A stretch of 20,340 bases of DNA from CALJEL01 sp041082235 (GTDB taxonomy: Bacteria > Nitrospirota > Thermodesulfovibrionia > Thermodesulfovibrionales > CALJEL01): positions 1 through 20,340 of the forward strand of contig JBDOIG010000276.1 in assembly GCA_041082235.1 (NCBI GenBank). The letters are read 5' to 3'. The first letter of the stretch is position 1. Each line of letters starts with the position of its first letter. Positions 7,749-14,613 of the stretch are shown here, one piece after another. The notes under the pieces were generated by a model, which saw nothing but the letters and a program-made list of their open reading frames with translations, had not been told where the DNA came from and did not search any database. The translations under genes were made by a program, and so were the position numbers.

Positions 7749-7837
7749 GAAAGCCTCCTTTTTTGAAATTTTTCAGTTTTCACCTATTGGGTGATATTTT
7801 ATATCATCCAAAAAAACAAAATAAAAAGGAGGCTTTC
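7749..7837. repeat. Large inverted repeat with 15-bp perfect arms and inner hairpin
   Basis: GAAAGCCTCCTTTTT at 7749-7763 is the exact reverse complement of 7823-7837. Between them is an inner hairpin TTGGGTGATA (7787-7796) and TATCATCCAA (7802-7811), with one G-T wobble. A T7 run follows the right arm. It lies between the transposase remnant start (7742, minus) and the aconitase promoter (plus). It could be a leftover insertion-sequence or MITE end, or a structured terminator or leader. Confidence 0.6.
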
Positions 7838-7896
7838 AGTTTTTTTGAGAGTTTCTAATGGCAGATTACAGTCTTGATAAAAGCTATAATCTGTTA

Positions 7897-7905
7897 TGGT
7901 ATAAT
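7897..7905 (+). promoter_or_regulatory. Candidate extended -10 promoter of aconitase
   Basis: TGGTATAAT at 7897-7905 is a perfect -10 with a TGN extension. The best -35-like element, TTGATA at 7874-7879, is 20 bases away, longer than ideal, but the extended -10 may compensate. A second TATAAT is at 7885-7890. Transcription would start near 7912, about 20 bases before the ATG at 7934. Confidence 0.6.
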
Positions 7906-7933
7906 TTTATTCATTCTTAAGAAGAGGTGAGCA

Positions 7934-9895
7934 ATGGGAAAAAATATTGTAGAAAAGATTATAAAGGCCCATCTTGTATCAGGTGAGCCTGTGCCTGGCA
8001 GGCTGCTTGGTCTAAAAGTTGACCAGGTCTATACCCAGGATGCCACAGGAACAATGGCATGGCTTGAATTTGAGGCCATTGGAATAGACCGAATAAAAGT
8101 CCCCCTTGCGGTATCTTATGTTGACCATAATACACTGCAGACAGACTTTATGAATCCTGATGACCATGCCTTTTTACAGAGTGCGGCAGCAAGATATGGT
8201 GCATGGTTTTCAAAACCTGGCAACGGTATATCCCATCAGGTTCATCTTGAGAGATTTTCTGCCCCGGGCAAGATTGCCCTTGGCACAGACAGTCATACAC
8301 CAACAGGTGGTGGCATAGGAATGCTTGCAATAGGTGTTGGTGGCCTTGAGGCAGCCTCTGTAATGGCTGGAGAACCCTTTGAGATAACCATGCCGAAGGT
8401 TGTAAATGTAAGACTTACAGGAAAACTCCAGAGGCCCTATGTGACTGCCATGGATGTGATACTGGAGCTTTTAAGAAGACTCACTGTAAAAGGTGGTGTT
8501 GGAAAGATATTTGAATACAGCGGACCAGGGGTCTCTGATCTTTCAGTCCCTGAGAGGGCAACAATAACAAATATGGGTGCTGAGCTGGGTGCAACAACCT
8601 CTATATTTCCTTCTGATGAAATTACAAAGAAATTCCTCAAGGCACAGGGGAGGTTAAAGGACTGGATTGAGCTCAGGGCTGATCCTGATGCAAACTATTC
8701 AGAGACCGTAGAATTGAACCTTTCAGAAATAGAACCCCTTGTTGCAAGACCCCATAGTCCTGACAATGTAGTCCCTGTCAGAGAACTCAGAGGGACAAAG
8801 GTTAATCAGGTCTGCATAGGAAGCTGTACAAATTCTTCCTATTCAATTATGAGGCAGGTAGCATCCATACTGAGAGGAAGGACCATTGCAAGGGATGTGA
8901 GCCTGCTCATAAACCCAGGGTCAAAACAGGTCTATGAGATGCTTGCAAGGGATGGCTCTATAGCAGATATGATTGGAGCTGGTGCAAGGATTCTGGAGTC
9001 AGCCTGCGGTCCCTGTATAGGAATGGGTGGAGCACCTGGAACAGGTCATATATCCCTTCGTTCCTATAACAGAAATTTTAAGGGTCGCTCAGGCACAAAG
9101 GATGCCTTTGTTTATCTTGCAAGTCCCATTGTCTGTGCAATCTCCGCCCTTAAAGGAGAATTTGTTGATCCCCGAGATGCTAAGATAGAGATAGAAATGC
9201 CTGCTCAGGTAGAAGAGTTTTTAATAAATGACAACCTTTTAATCCCCCCGCAGGAAACTAAAGACTTAAAGGTTATAAAGGGGCCTAACATAAAAGAGGT
9301 TCCTGTCATGGAGGCCCTTTCAGACCACATTGAGGCTACTGTGCTATTGAAGCTCGGAGACAACATAACTACTGATGATATAATGCCGGCGGGTTCAAAG
9401 ATATTGCCTTTGAGGTCAAACATACCTGCTATTTCTGAATATGTCTTTCATAACATAGAGCCTGGTTTTTCAAAAAAGGCACTTGAACTTAAAGAAAAAG
9501 GTGGAGTGATAATCATTGGAGGAGAAAATTATGGACAGGGTTCATCAAGAGAGCACGCTGCCCTTGCACCCATGTATCTTGGCTTAAGGGCAGTAATAGC
9601 AAAATCCTTTGCAAGGATTCACAGGGCAAATCTGATAAACTTCGGGATAATCCCGCTTTTATTCAGCAATCCTGCTGATTATGAAAGGATTAAACAGGGT
9701 CAGAAACTCAGGATAAAAGATATAAAGATGGTAATAATTGAAGGTAAAGCAGAGGCTATGGTGGAGAATACCTCAGAAGATTATTCTTTTAAAGTCAAGG
9801 TTGAACTTAATGAGAGAGAAAGGAACCTGTTATCATCTGGTGGGCTTCTACCCTATATAAGGTCAAGGGCTACTCCTCAACGAGTTCTGTCCTGA
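7934..9895 (+). CDS. Aconitate hydratase (Aquifex-type, monomeric [4Fe-4S])
   Basis: The enzyme interconverts citrate and isocitrate through cis-aconitate in the TCA cycle, or in its reductive version. The 653-aa length and domain layout match the short, Aquifex-type aconitase family rather than AcnA (about 890) or AcnB (about 860). The catalytic part shows GTDSHTPTGGG near 116-126. Iron-sulfur ligands are C298 (in CIGSCTNSS, which starts at C294) and C358 and C361 (CGPCIGMGG). The C-terminal swivel domain has GDNITTDDIMPAG near 475-487 and the substrate-binding GENYGQGSSREHA near 531-543. AAGAGG lies 6 bases before the ATG. The last 26 bases overlap the convergent GroES-like gene. It appears monocistronic. 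Confidence 0.95.
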   Translation: MGKNIVEKIIKAHLVSGEPVPGRLLGLKVDQVYTQDATGTMAWLEFEAIGIDRIKVPLAVSYVDHNTLQTDFMNPDDHAFLQSAAARYGAWFSKPGNGISHQVHLERFSAPGKIALGTDSHTPTGGGIGMLAIGVGGLEAASVMAGEPFEITMPKVVNVRLTGKLQRPYVTAMDVILELLRRLTVKGGVGKIFEYSGPGVSDLSVPERATITNMGAELGATTSIFPSDEITKKFLKAQGRLKDWIELRADPDANYSETVELNLSEIEPLVARPHSPDNVVPVRELRGTKVNQVCIGSCTNSSYSIMRQVASILRGRTIARDVSLLINPGSKQVYEMLARDGSIADMIGAGARILESACGPCIGMGGAPGTGHISLRSYNRNFKGRSGTKDAFVYLASPIVCAISALKGEFVDPRDAKIEIEMPAQVEEFLINDNLLIPPQETKDLKVIKGPNIKEVPVMEALSDHIEATVLLKLGDNITTDDIMPAGSKILPLRSNIPAISEYVFHNIEPGFSKKALELKEKGGVIIIGGENYGQGSSREHAALAPMYLGLRAVIAKSFARIHRANLINFGIIPLLFSNPADYERIKQGQKLRIKDIKMVIIEGKAEAMVENTSEDYSFKVKVELNERERNLLSSGGLLPYIRSRATPQRVLS

Positions 9896-10250
9896 TTAAG
9901 GCAAGGATGGCAGCATGCGGGACAATCAGGTATTTTTTGCCTTCAAATTCTATCTCCGTAGCAGAGTCCTTTAAAAAGATCGCATAATCTCCCTCCATTG
10001 CCTGCAGGGGAATATACTTTGGCTTTTTCCTCAGCCTCCAGGGGTCATCACTTGAGGAATTAACATCATGGATGAGATAGCCCGGACCTGTCTTTATCAC
10101 GTATCCACCATGGACCTTCTCCTTTTCTTTTACAGTAGGCGGCAGATAAAGACCGGCACCGGTGAGGCCTTCTCTTTCATCAGGCTCAATTAATACCCTG
10201 TCACCAACAACTATAAGGTTCTTTTTTGCCTTCATAATTGATTTTAACAT
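9870..10250 (-). CDS. GroES-like (Cpn10 family) protein
   Basis: This 126-aa protein is a Cpn10-fold co-chaperonin relative. LIVVGDRVLIEPDE (about 12-25) corresponds to the first strands of GroES. GLTGAGLYLPPTVKEKEKVHG corresponds to the mobile loop and its flanks (GGIVLP...TAKEK in GroES). GYVIKTGPG matches the KVVAVGPG strand, and GTEIEFEGKKYLIVPHAAILALI-like text at the end matches the C-terminal strand. It has a roughly 25-residue insertion (HDVNSSSDDPWRLRKKPKYI) in the middle and no groL next to it, so it is probably a specialised paralogue. The ATG at 10250 is the base of a repeat hairpin and has no free ribosome binding site; an internal ATG at residue 6 is an alternative. Upstream genes are the HExxH protein and the ferritin. 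Confidence 0.8.
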   Translation of the reverse strand: MLKSIMKAKKNLIVVGDRVLIEPDEREGLTGAGLYLPPTVKEKEKVHGGYVIKTGPGYLIHDVNSSSDDPWRLRKKPKYIPLQAMEGDYAIFLKDSATEIEFEGKKYLIVPHAAILALIRTELVEE

Positions 10251-10338
10251 TGAGGAGCTTCGCCCCTCAAACTCCTTTTTTAAATAAATAATTTAAATTC
10301 TCTTGTTTGGGGTTTCAAAGGGGCTTTGCCCCTTTGAG
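10250..10338 (+). repeat. Dispersed two-hairpin palindromic repeat, copy C
   Basis: The first hairpin, TTGAGGAGC, TTC, GCCCCTCAA (10250-10270, one mismatch), begins on the first base of the GroES-like start codon. The AT-rich spacer runs 10276-10308. The second hairpin, TCAAAGGGGC, TTT, GCCCCTTTGA (10315-10337), is a perfect 10-bp stem. Bases 10293-10337 are also coding for the upstream HExxH protein. Confidence 0.9.
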
Positions 10339-10829
10339 TTCTGTAAAAGCTGATGAAGGATAGAGGATTCCCTCTTGTAAAAACCCTCAGTGTGAAATGA
10401 CTCAGGAAGATTGAATAATTCATAATCAAGGTGATGACAGAATTCATGAATAAAAGTCCTGAGAAAGGTTTTAAAGGTAACAGTCTTTGCCTTCTTTGCT
10501 GTCCTCATCCAGAGGATTATCATTGCCCGAAGTGTCCCCCTCACAGGATAATAAAGACCGTGAAGTTCTCCATAGGCATTTGATGGTCTTATGGAAAGTA
10601 TCTTTATTCTCACCGGGGGCACACGAAGCATCTCTGACAGCGAGTTAGCAAGTGACTGACAGCTCTTCCTGGCAGATTCCGGCTCCTCCCTCTTAAGGCA
10701 CTCTTCAATAGACTTTACCACTGGATAAAGCCTCTCAACACCATTTAAGGGAATTGAATTAATACTGTCACTCTTTCTGTATATTTCTTTTTCCTTTGGG
10801 CTTAGTCTATCATAATAACTGAAGGGCAT
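10293..10829 (-). CDS. HExxH zinc-metalloprotease-like protein of unknown function
   Basis: The 178-aa protein has a zinc-peptidase motif, H128-E129-F-C-H132, in TFIHEFCHHLDYEL. H146 or E154 (FHTEGFYKRES) is a possible third ligand, giving a SprT/gluzincin-like arrangement. There is no signal peptide or membrane segment, so it is probably cytoplasmic. The N-terminal half (DRLSPKEKEIYRKSD, SARKSCQSLANSLSEML) is helical. The ATG at 10829 lies one base from the stop of the ferritin-like gene, so the two are coupled. The last 14 residues (SKGQSPFETPNKRI, 165-178) and the stop codon are encoded by repeat copy C, meaning the native C-terminus has been replaced or extended. I do not recognise a named family. 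Confidence 0.75.
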   Translation of the reverse strand: MPFSYYDRLSPKEKEIYRKSDSINSIPLNGVERLYPVVKSIEECLKREEPESARKSCQSLANSLSEMLRVPPVRIKILSIRPSNAYGELHGLYYPVRGTLRAMIILWMRTAKKAKTVTFKTFLRTFIHEFCHHLDYELFNLPESFHTEGFYKRESSILHQLLQNSKGQSPFETPNKRI

Positions 10830-10830
10830 T

Positions 10831-11109
10831 TTAACTCAATTTCTCTACCTCTCTTCTTCCTTCCTCAAGCTCCTTTGCCTGTTCTCTGTCAATCATCAAT
10901 AAAAGGGTCTGGAATTCTCCCACATGGGTCTTTTCTTCTCTTGCTATGTCAAGAAAGACCTTTTTAATCTTCTCATTTTTTGAGAGTGCTGCAAGTTGTT
11001 CATAGAGATTGATAGCATCAAGCTCTGCAATGATGCCAAACCTTAATATTTCTTTTTCAATCTCATCACCTGAGAGTTTTGATAGATCAAAGGGTATCTT
11101 TGAAAGCAT
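10831..11109 (-). CDS. EncFtn-like ferritin (encapsulated-ferritin family)
   Basis: A 92-aa diiron protein of the encapsulated-ferritin type, which forms dimeric ferroxidase centres. The core IIAELDAINLYEQLA and REEKTHVGEF closely resembles, from memory, the ferritin-like domain at the N-terminus of archaeal encapsulins such as the Pyrococcus furiosus shell protein. Ligand spacing E29, E59, H62 equals the E32/E62/H65 spacing of Rhodospirillum rubrum EncFtn. I chose the ATG at 11107-11109 because GAGGAGG lies 5-6 bases upstream. The frame also opens at a TTG at 11136, but that lies upstream of the predicted transcription start. No encapsulin gene is in the window, and the C-terminus (REVEKLS) shows no obvious shell-targeting tail. 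It is first in the ferritin, HExxH, GroES-like run. Confidence 0.8.
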   Translation of the reverse strand: MLSKIPFDLSKLSGDEIEKEILRFGIIAELDAINLYEQLAALSKNEKIKKVFLDIAREEKTHVGEFQTLLLMIDREQAKELEEGRREVEKLS

Positions 11110-11138
11110 AAGGGCCTCCTCAAGATTAAATTTCAAAA

Positions 11139-11160
11139 ATTATAACACAGTCATGTTATA
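11139..11160 (-). promoter_or_regulatory. Extended -10 promoter overlapped by a 7-6-7 palindromic operator
   Basis: On the minus strand TGTTATAAT (11139-11147) is an extended -10 placing the transcript start near 11132, about 23 bases before the ferritin ATG. The perfect inverted repeat TATAACA (11141-11147), 6-base spacer, TGTTATA (11154-11160) overlaps it, a typical position for a repressor site. A good -35 is missing. Confidence 0.55.
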
Positions 11161-11237
11161 TTATAAATAGTGCAGTTACAGCGATTTGTCATTAGAAAAA
11201 GGTAGTCTCATGGCATTTACAATATGACAATGGTTAG

Positions 11238-11258
11238 GATGCAGGATTCAAGATATAA
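11238..11258. repeat. Degenerate heptanucleotide repeat, three units
   Basis: GATGCAG, GATTCAA and GATATAA are three consecutive 7-base units upstream of the DUF763 gene. They resemble the run at 7184-7211. Confidence 0.4.
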
Positions 11259-11292
11259 GGCATCATGGAAGATAATTCTGTAAATCTTTTTT

Positions 11293-12372
11293 ATGCCAAA
11301 GACAGGTATAGCCACCCTTCCACTTCATCACGGTAAGGCCCCTATATGGCTCTTTGAGCGAATGAAGAGTCTTGCAAGGGAAATTTCTTTTGCTATTATC
11401 TCAGAACTTGGAAGGGTTGAATTCCTGAGAAGGCTTTCTGATCCTTACTGGTTTCAGTCCTTTGGTTGCATCCTTGGTTTCGACTGGCATTCCAGTGGTC
11501 TGACCACCACCGCCACAGGTGCGCTCAAGGAGGCCTTAAGGGGGATTGAAAAAGAAACGGGCATATTTATAGCAGGTGGTAAGGGAGCTACATCAAGGAA
11601 AACACCGGAACAGATTCAATTCTATTCTGAAAGATATGGTATCGCCCCTGAGCCTTTTATTTATGCAAGCAGGCTTTCTGCCAAGGTGGATAATTCCGCA
11701 CTGCAGGACGGCTACCAGCTCTATCATCATGTATTTATCTTTACACCTGAAGGTCACTGGGCTGTTATTCAGCAGGGGATGAACCCGATAGAAAAGATAG
11801 CAAGGAGGTATCACTGGCTGAGCGAGACTGTTAAGGACTTTGTGAATGAGCCTCACAATGCCATATGTTCAGAAAAAAAACACCGCCAGGTTCTTAATCT
11901 TGTTGCAGAGGAAAGCAAAGAGACAAGACAGATATGCACAGAGCTTGCAGCACAAAAACCAGAAAGGACATTAAAGGAGTTTGAAAGGATTCCCCATCTT
12001 GAGCTTACATCAAGACATGATGTAACGGTTAATGATATTGACCCTCAGAGGCTCTACATGGTATTGCTCAAGACCTATGAGAGAAGACCCGAGAATTTTG
12101 AAGAGCTGCTTGGCATTAAAGGTGTTGGTCCAAAGACCCTCAGGGCATTGAGCCTCCTATCAGAACTTATATATGGAAAGCCCCCGAGTTTCAATGACCC
12201 AGCAAGATTCAGTTTTGCTCACGGTGGGAAGGATGGCACTCCCTATCCCGTGGACCAAAAGACCTATGACAGGACTGTAGAAATAATGAAAAAGGCAATT
12301 ACAGCATCAAGGCTCGGCAACAGGGAAAAACTTGACACTATTAAGAGACTGGCAGGATATTTTAATGTCTGA
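11293..12372 (+). CDS. DUF763 domain protein with helix-hairpin-helix motif
   Basis: The opening MPKTGIATLPLHHGKAP and the text GGKGATSRKTPEQI, GMNPIEKIARRYHWLSE and RHDVTVNDI are characteristic of the DUF763 family, shared by archaea and thermophilic or anaerobic bacteria and functionally uncharacterised. Near residues 266-295, NFEELLGIKGVGPKTLRALS is a helix-hairpin-helix, a DNA-binding or scaffold motif, followed by DPARFSFAHGGKDGTPYPVD. This suggests a nucleic-acid-related role, but that is inference. The 359 aa length fits the family. There is no recognisable ribosome binding site before the ATG (the upstream bases are T-rich), so weak or leaderless translation is possible. It converges on the YihY-type gene with a 27-bp gap. 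Confidence 0.85.
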   Translation: MPKTGIATLPLHHGKAPIWLFERMKSLAREISFAIISELGRVEFLRRLSDPYWFQSFGCILGFDWHSSGLTTTATGALKEALRGIEKETGIFIAGGKGATSRKTPEQIQFYSERYGIAPEPFIYASRLSAKVDNSALQDGYQLYHHVFIFTPEGHWAVIQQGMNPIEKIARRYHWLSETVKDFVNEPHNAICSEKKHRQVLNLVAEESKETRQICTELAAQKPERTLKEFERIPHLELTSRHDVTVNDIDPQRLYMVLLKTYERRPENFEELLGIKGVGPKTLRALSLLSELIYGKPPSFNDPARFSFAHGGKDGTPYPVDQKTYDRTVEIMKKAITASRLGNREKLDTIKRLAGYFNV

Positions 12373-12399
12373 AATCTTGCTTTATCCATCCCCTATATT

Positions 12400-13704
12400 C
12401 TAAACCCTCTCATCAGTTGTCCTTTCAAGTCTGGAGGCCATCTCTTTGAGGATATCCTTAAATAATTCAGGCATCTCATGAGTCAGGGTCTCTATATTTT
12501 GATAATCAATTATCAAGAGCTCTGTATCCTCTATTGCCATGGCAGAGGCTGTCCTCGACTTATTTAATAGAAAGGCCATCTCACCGATATAACTGCCCTC
12601 ATCAATAACAGCAATCTCCTTACCCCCCTTTTCAATTGCAACCTTACCACGAAGGATATAATACATCCTGTCTGCCTGTTCACCCTCATTGAAGATAATC
12701 TCACCTGAATTAAAGGTATCCACATATCTTGCCTTTATCTTTGGCGGTAGAACCCTGTTCTTAACTATTGCCCTTTTAAGCATAATGGCCTCTTTTCTAT
12801 TAAAGCAGGCCGAGACCTCAGCACCGAATAGAAAGACTATCTGGGAATAATATATCCATATGATTATTATGAAGAGAGATTTAAAAGACCCGAAGGTAAA
12901 TCCATAGCCAGGGTTGTACCTGAGCATAAGATTAAAGGCAGGTTTCAGGCCAAACCATAATACTGCTGTGACAACAGCTCCAACTACCAGATACCTTACT
13001 CTTACCCTGAAGCCACGGGTTATATCTGGCAGGTCAAACAAAAGAGGGGACCAAAAAAAATTTTTAGATTTTTTGAATCGCCCCTTGCCTGTAGCCGAAG
13101 GGGTAAATCCTGGCTTCCAGCCTTCAAAGGTAAAGGCAATATACAGAAAAAAAGTAAATAAAAAGACAATCAGTCCTGGTAGCAATGAGCTAAGGAAAAA
13201 AGGGATCTTTAAAAAAGGAATCATGGAATTTATTATTGATATAAAAATATCCTTCAATGCGATTACCACAAGACTTATGATGAAGAGCAATATTATTATG
13301 CTGTCAATAAGTTTTTCACTCAAAACTGATTTTTTAATCTCTATCCTGAATATTGTATGGAGGGAGGTTCTTATGGCAGAGGCAAGGGGAAGGACAGCAG
13401 AGAATAACAGTAAAAGGTTAATGATGCCGAGTCCCTTTTTAAAGGCTATTACATTCTTCACCTCTCTGAGAACTATATCACTGTAACGGGGTATGAATTG
13501 TTTGAGCATTTCATGAATCTTCCCTAATGCCTCTGATGATGAGCCAAGGAGCGCACCAGAAAAATAGGCTATTAAAAAAAGTACAGGTATGAGTGCAAGA
13601 GAGGTGTAAAAGGCAAGGGAAGCTGCCATCTGAGGGCAGTTGTCTCTTCTGAATGATGAGAATGCTTCTTTAAAAATTAAGATTGGAAAGAAAGACGGCC
13701 TCAT
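12400..13704 (-). CDS. YihY/UPF0761 membrane protein fused to a cyclic-nucleotide-binding domain
   Basis: Residues 1 to about 315 are a YihY-type (formerly 'ribonuclease BN') integral membrane protein. CPQMAASLAFYTSLALIPVL and the first membrane segment lie near 23-45, and further segments near 90-110, 133-155, 170-195, 245-262 and 275-300. Residues about 323-425 form a Crp/Popeye-type effector domain: FNSGEIIFNEGEQADRMYYI, LRGKVAIEKGG, and the phosphate-binding cassette GSYIGEMAFLLNKSRTASA. No helix-turn-helix follows. The protein is probably an inner-membrane transporter or regulator gated or localised by a cytoplasmic ligand domain. A roughly 45-residue hydrophilic stretch (about 195-240) is longer than I expect for YihY. 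It overlaps the DUF815 gene by 4 bases (ATGA). Confidence 0.85.
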   Translation of the reverse strand: MRPSFFPILIFKEAFSSFRRDNCPQMAASLAFYTSLALIPVLFLIAYFSGALLGSSSEALGKIHEMLKQFIPRYSDIVLREVKNVIAFKKGLGIINLLLLFSAVLPLASAIRTSLHTIFRIEIKKSVLSEKLIDSIIILLFIISLVVIALKDIFISIINSMIPFLKIPFFLSSLLPGLIVFLFTFFLYIAFTFEGWKPGFTPSATGKGRFKKSKNFFWSPLLFDLPDITRGFRVRVRYLVVGAVVTAVLWFGLKPAFNLMLRYNPGYGFTFGSFKSLFIIIIWIYYSQIVFLFGAEVSACFNRKEAIMLKRAIVKNRVLPPKIKARYVDTFNSGEIIFNEGEQADRMYYILRGKVAIEKGGKEIAVIDEGSYIGEMAFLLNKSRTASAMAIEDTELLIIDYQNIETLTHEMPELFKDILKEMASRLERTTDERV

Positions 13705-14609
13705 TTATTGAGTCCTGCTTTCAGTCTTCCCTCAAGGTCATCGATAAACTGTCTTGCTGTCCTTCCTGAATAGCTCCCATGGCTGAGTGCCCATTGAAGG
13801 GCCTGAGTTCTAACAACCTCTGGTGCTGTCTGAATATTTCTTAAAAAAAGATAGTTTGAGACTATCTCAAGATAGGTCTCCTGGTCAAAGTTATAAAAGC
13901 CCAGCCTCAGACCAAACCTGTCACTGAGGGAAAGTTTTTCTTCAAGGGATTCCTGGGGATGGAGTTCTGCATCGGGGTCCCCAAAAAGTCTTTGACTTTT
14001 TGGGGTGAGACTGGATATATCAGGAAGATTCTCTTTTACCTTTTCTGGCATGAGATGTCTCCTGTTGGAGGTTGCATATATGGCTATGTTTTCAAACCTC
14101 ATCTCAAGCCCGCCTTCAAGCACAGCCTTGAGAGTCCTGTAAGATCTCTCCTCTTCATCAAAGGAAAGGTCATCACAGAAGATTATAAACTTCTCTTTTC
14201 TTTTTTTAATTACCTCTGATATCTCGGGGATATAAAAGAGAAGGTCTCTTGGTACCTCCAGCATCCTGAGACCCCTGGTATGATATTCATTGAGCAGGGC
14301 CTTTACAGAGGAGGACTTCCCAGTTCCCCTTGGGCCAAAAAGGAGGACATTGTTGCAGGGAAGGCCTTTGAGGAATTGTTCGGTATTCTGCCTGAGTCTT
14401 TCAATTATCCAGTCTATACCCTTTAATTCTGAAAATCTTATAGGATCTGGCCTTTCTATACCCGTGATTATGGGCCTGTTATACCTCAAGATTACCCTGA
14501 AGGCAATAAATCTATCAAGAACTGATTCATCAAAAGCAGGGGCAAAGACATCAATCAGTCTATTCAGGGATTCATTAAGTTTCCTGAGCTCATTGATAAG
14601 TATATCCAT
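13701..14609 (-). CDS. DUF815 AAA+ ATPase
   Basis: A 302-aa P-loop ATPase of the DUF815 family. Walker A is GPRGTGKS at 92-99; Walker B is FIIFCDDLSF at 141-150. IAIYATSNRRHLMPE (176-189) is the sensor-1 region, and LEEKLSLSDRFGLRLGF (222-238) and GRTARQFIDDL (282-292) are family hallmarks. Its role is unknown. Residues 202-211 (TPKSQRLFGD) are encoded by a perfect 27-bp palindrome, and I believe they are an insertion between ENLPDI and ELHPQE, which sit closer together in relatives. The ATG at 14609 follows repeat copy D and has no visible ribosome binding site. The gene follows rpoD and overlaps the YihY-type gene. Confidence 0.85.
   Translation of the reverse strand: MDILINELRKLNESLNRLIDVFAPAFDESVLDRFIAFRVILRYNRPIITGIERPDPIRFSELKGIDWIIERLRQNTEQFLKGLPCNNVLLFGPRGTGKSSSVKALLNEYHTRGLRMLEVPRDLLFYIPEISEVIKKRKEKFIIFCDDLSFDEEERSYRTLKAVLEGGLEMRFENIAIYATSNRRHLMPEKVKENLPDISSLTPKSQRLFGDPDAELHPQESLEEKLSLSDRFGLRLGFYNFDQETYLEIVSNYLFLRNIQTAPEVVRTQALQWALSHGSYSGRTARQFIDDLEGRLKAGLNK
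13979..14005. repeat. 27-bp perfect palindrome within the DUF815 coding sequence
   Basis: Arms CCCCAAAAAGTC (13979-13990) and GACTTTTTGGGG (13994-14005) flank a TTT loop: a 12-bp perfect stem. It is in frame with the gene and contributes residues 202-211. It differs in sequence from the intergenic two-hairpin repeat but shares the TTT loop and the C/G-plus-T/A arm style. Confidence 0.85.
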
Positions 14610-14613
14610 ATTC

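Noticed and set aside
11110..11136. Upstream TTG start for the ferritin-like gene
   Set aside because: It lies upstream of the likely transcription start, while the ATG at 11109 has a strong GAGGAGG at correct spacing and matches the family's N-terminus.
12914..13486. 190-codon plus-strand open frame
   Set aside because: Shadow of the YihY-type gene; the minus frame has clear membrane segments and a recognisable effector domain.
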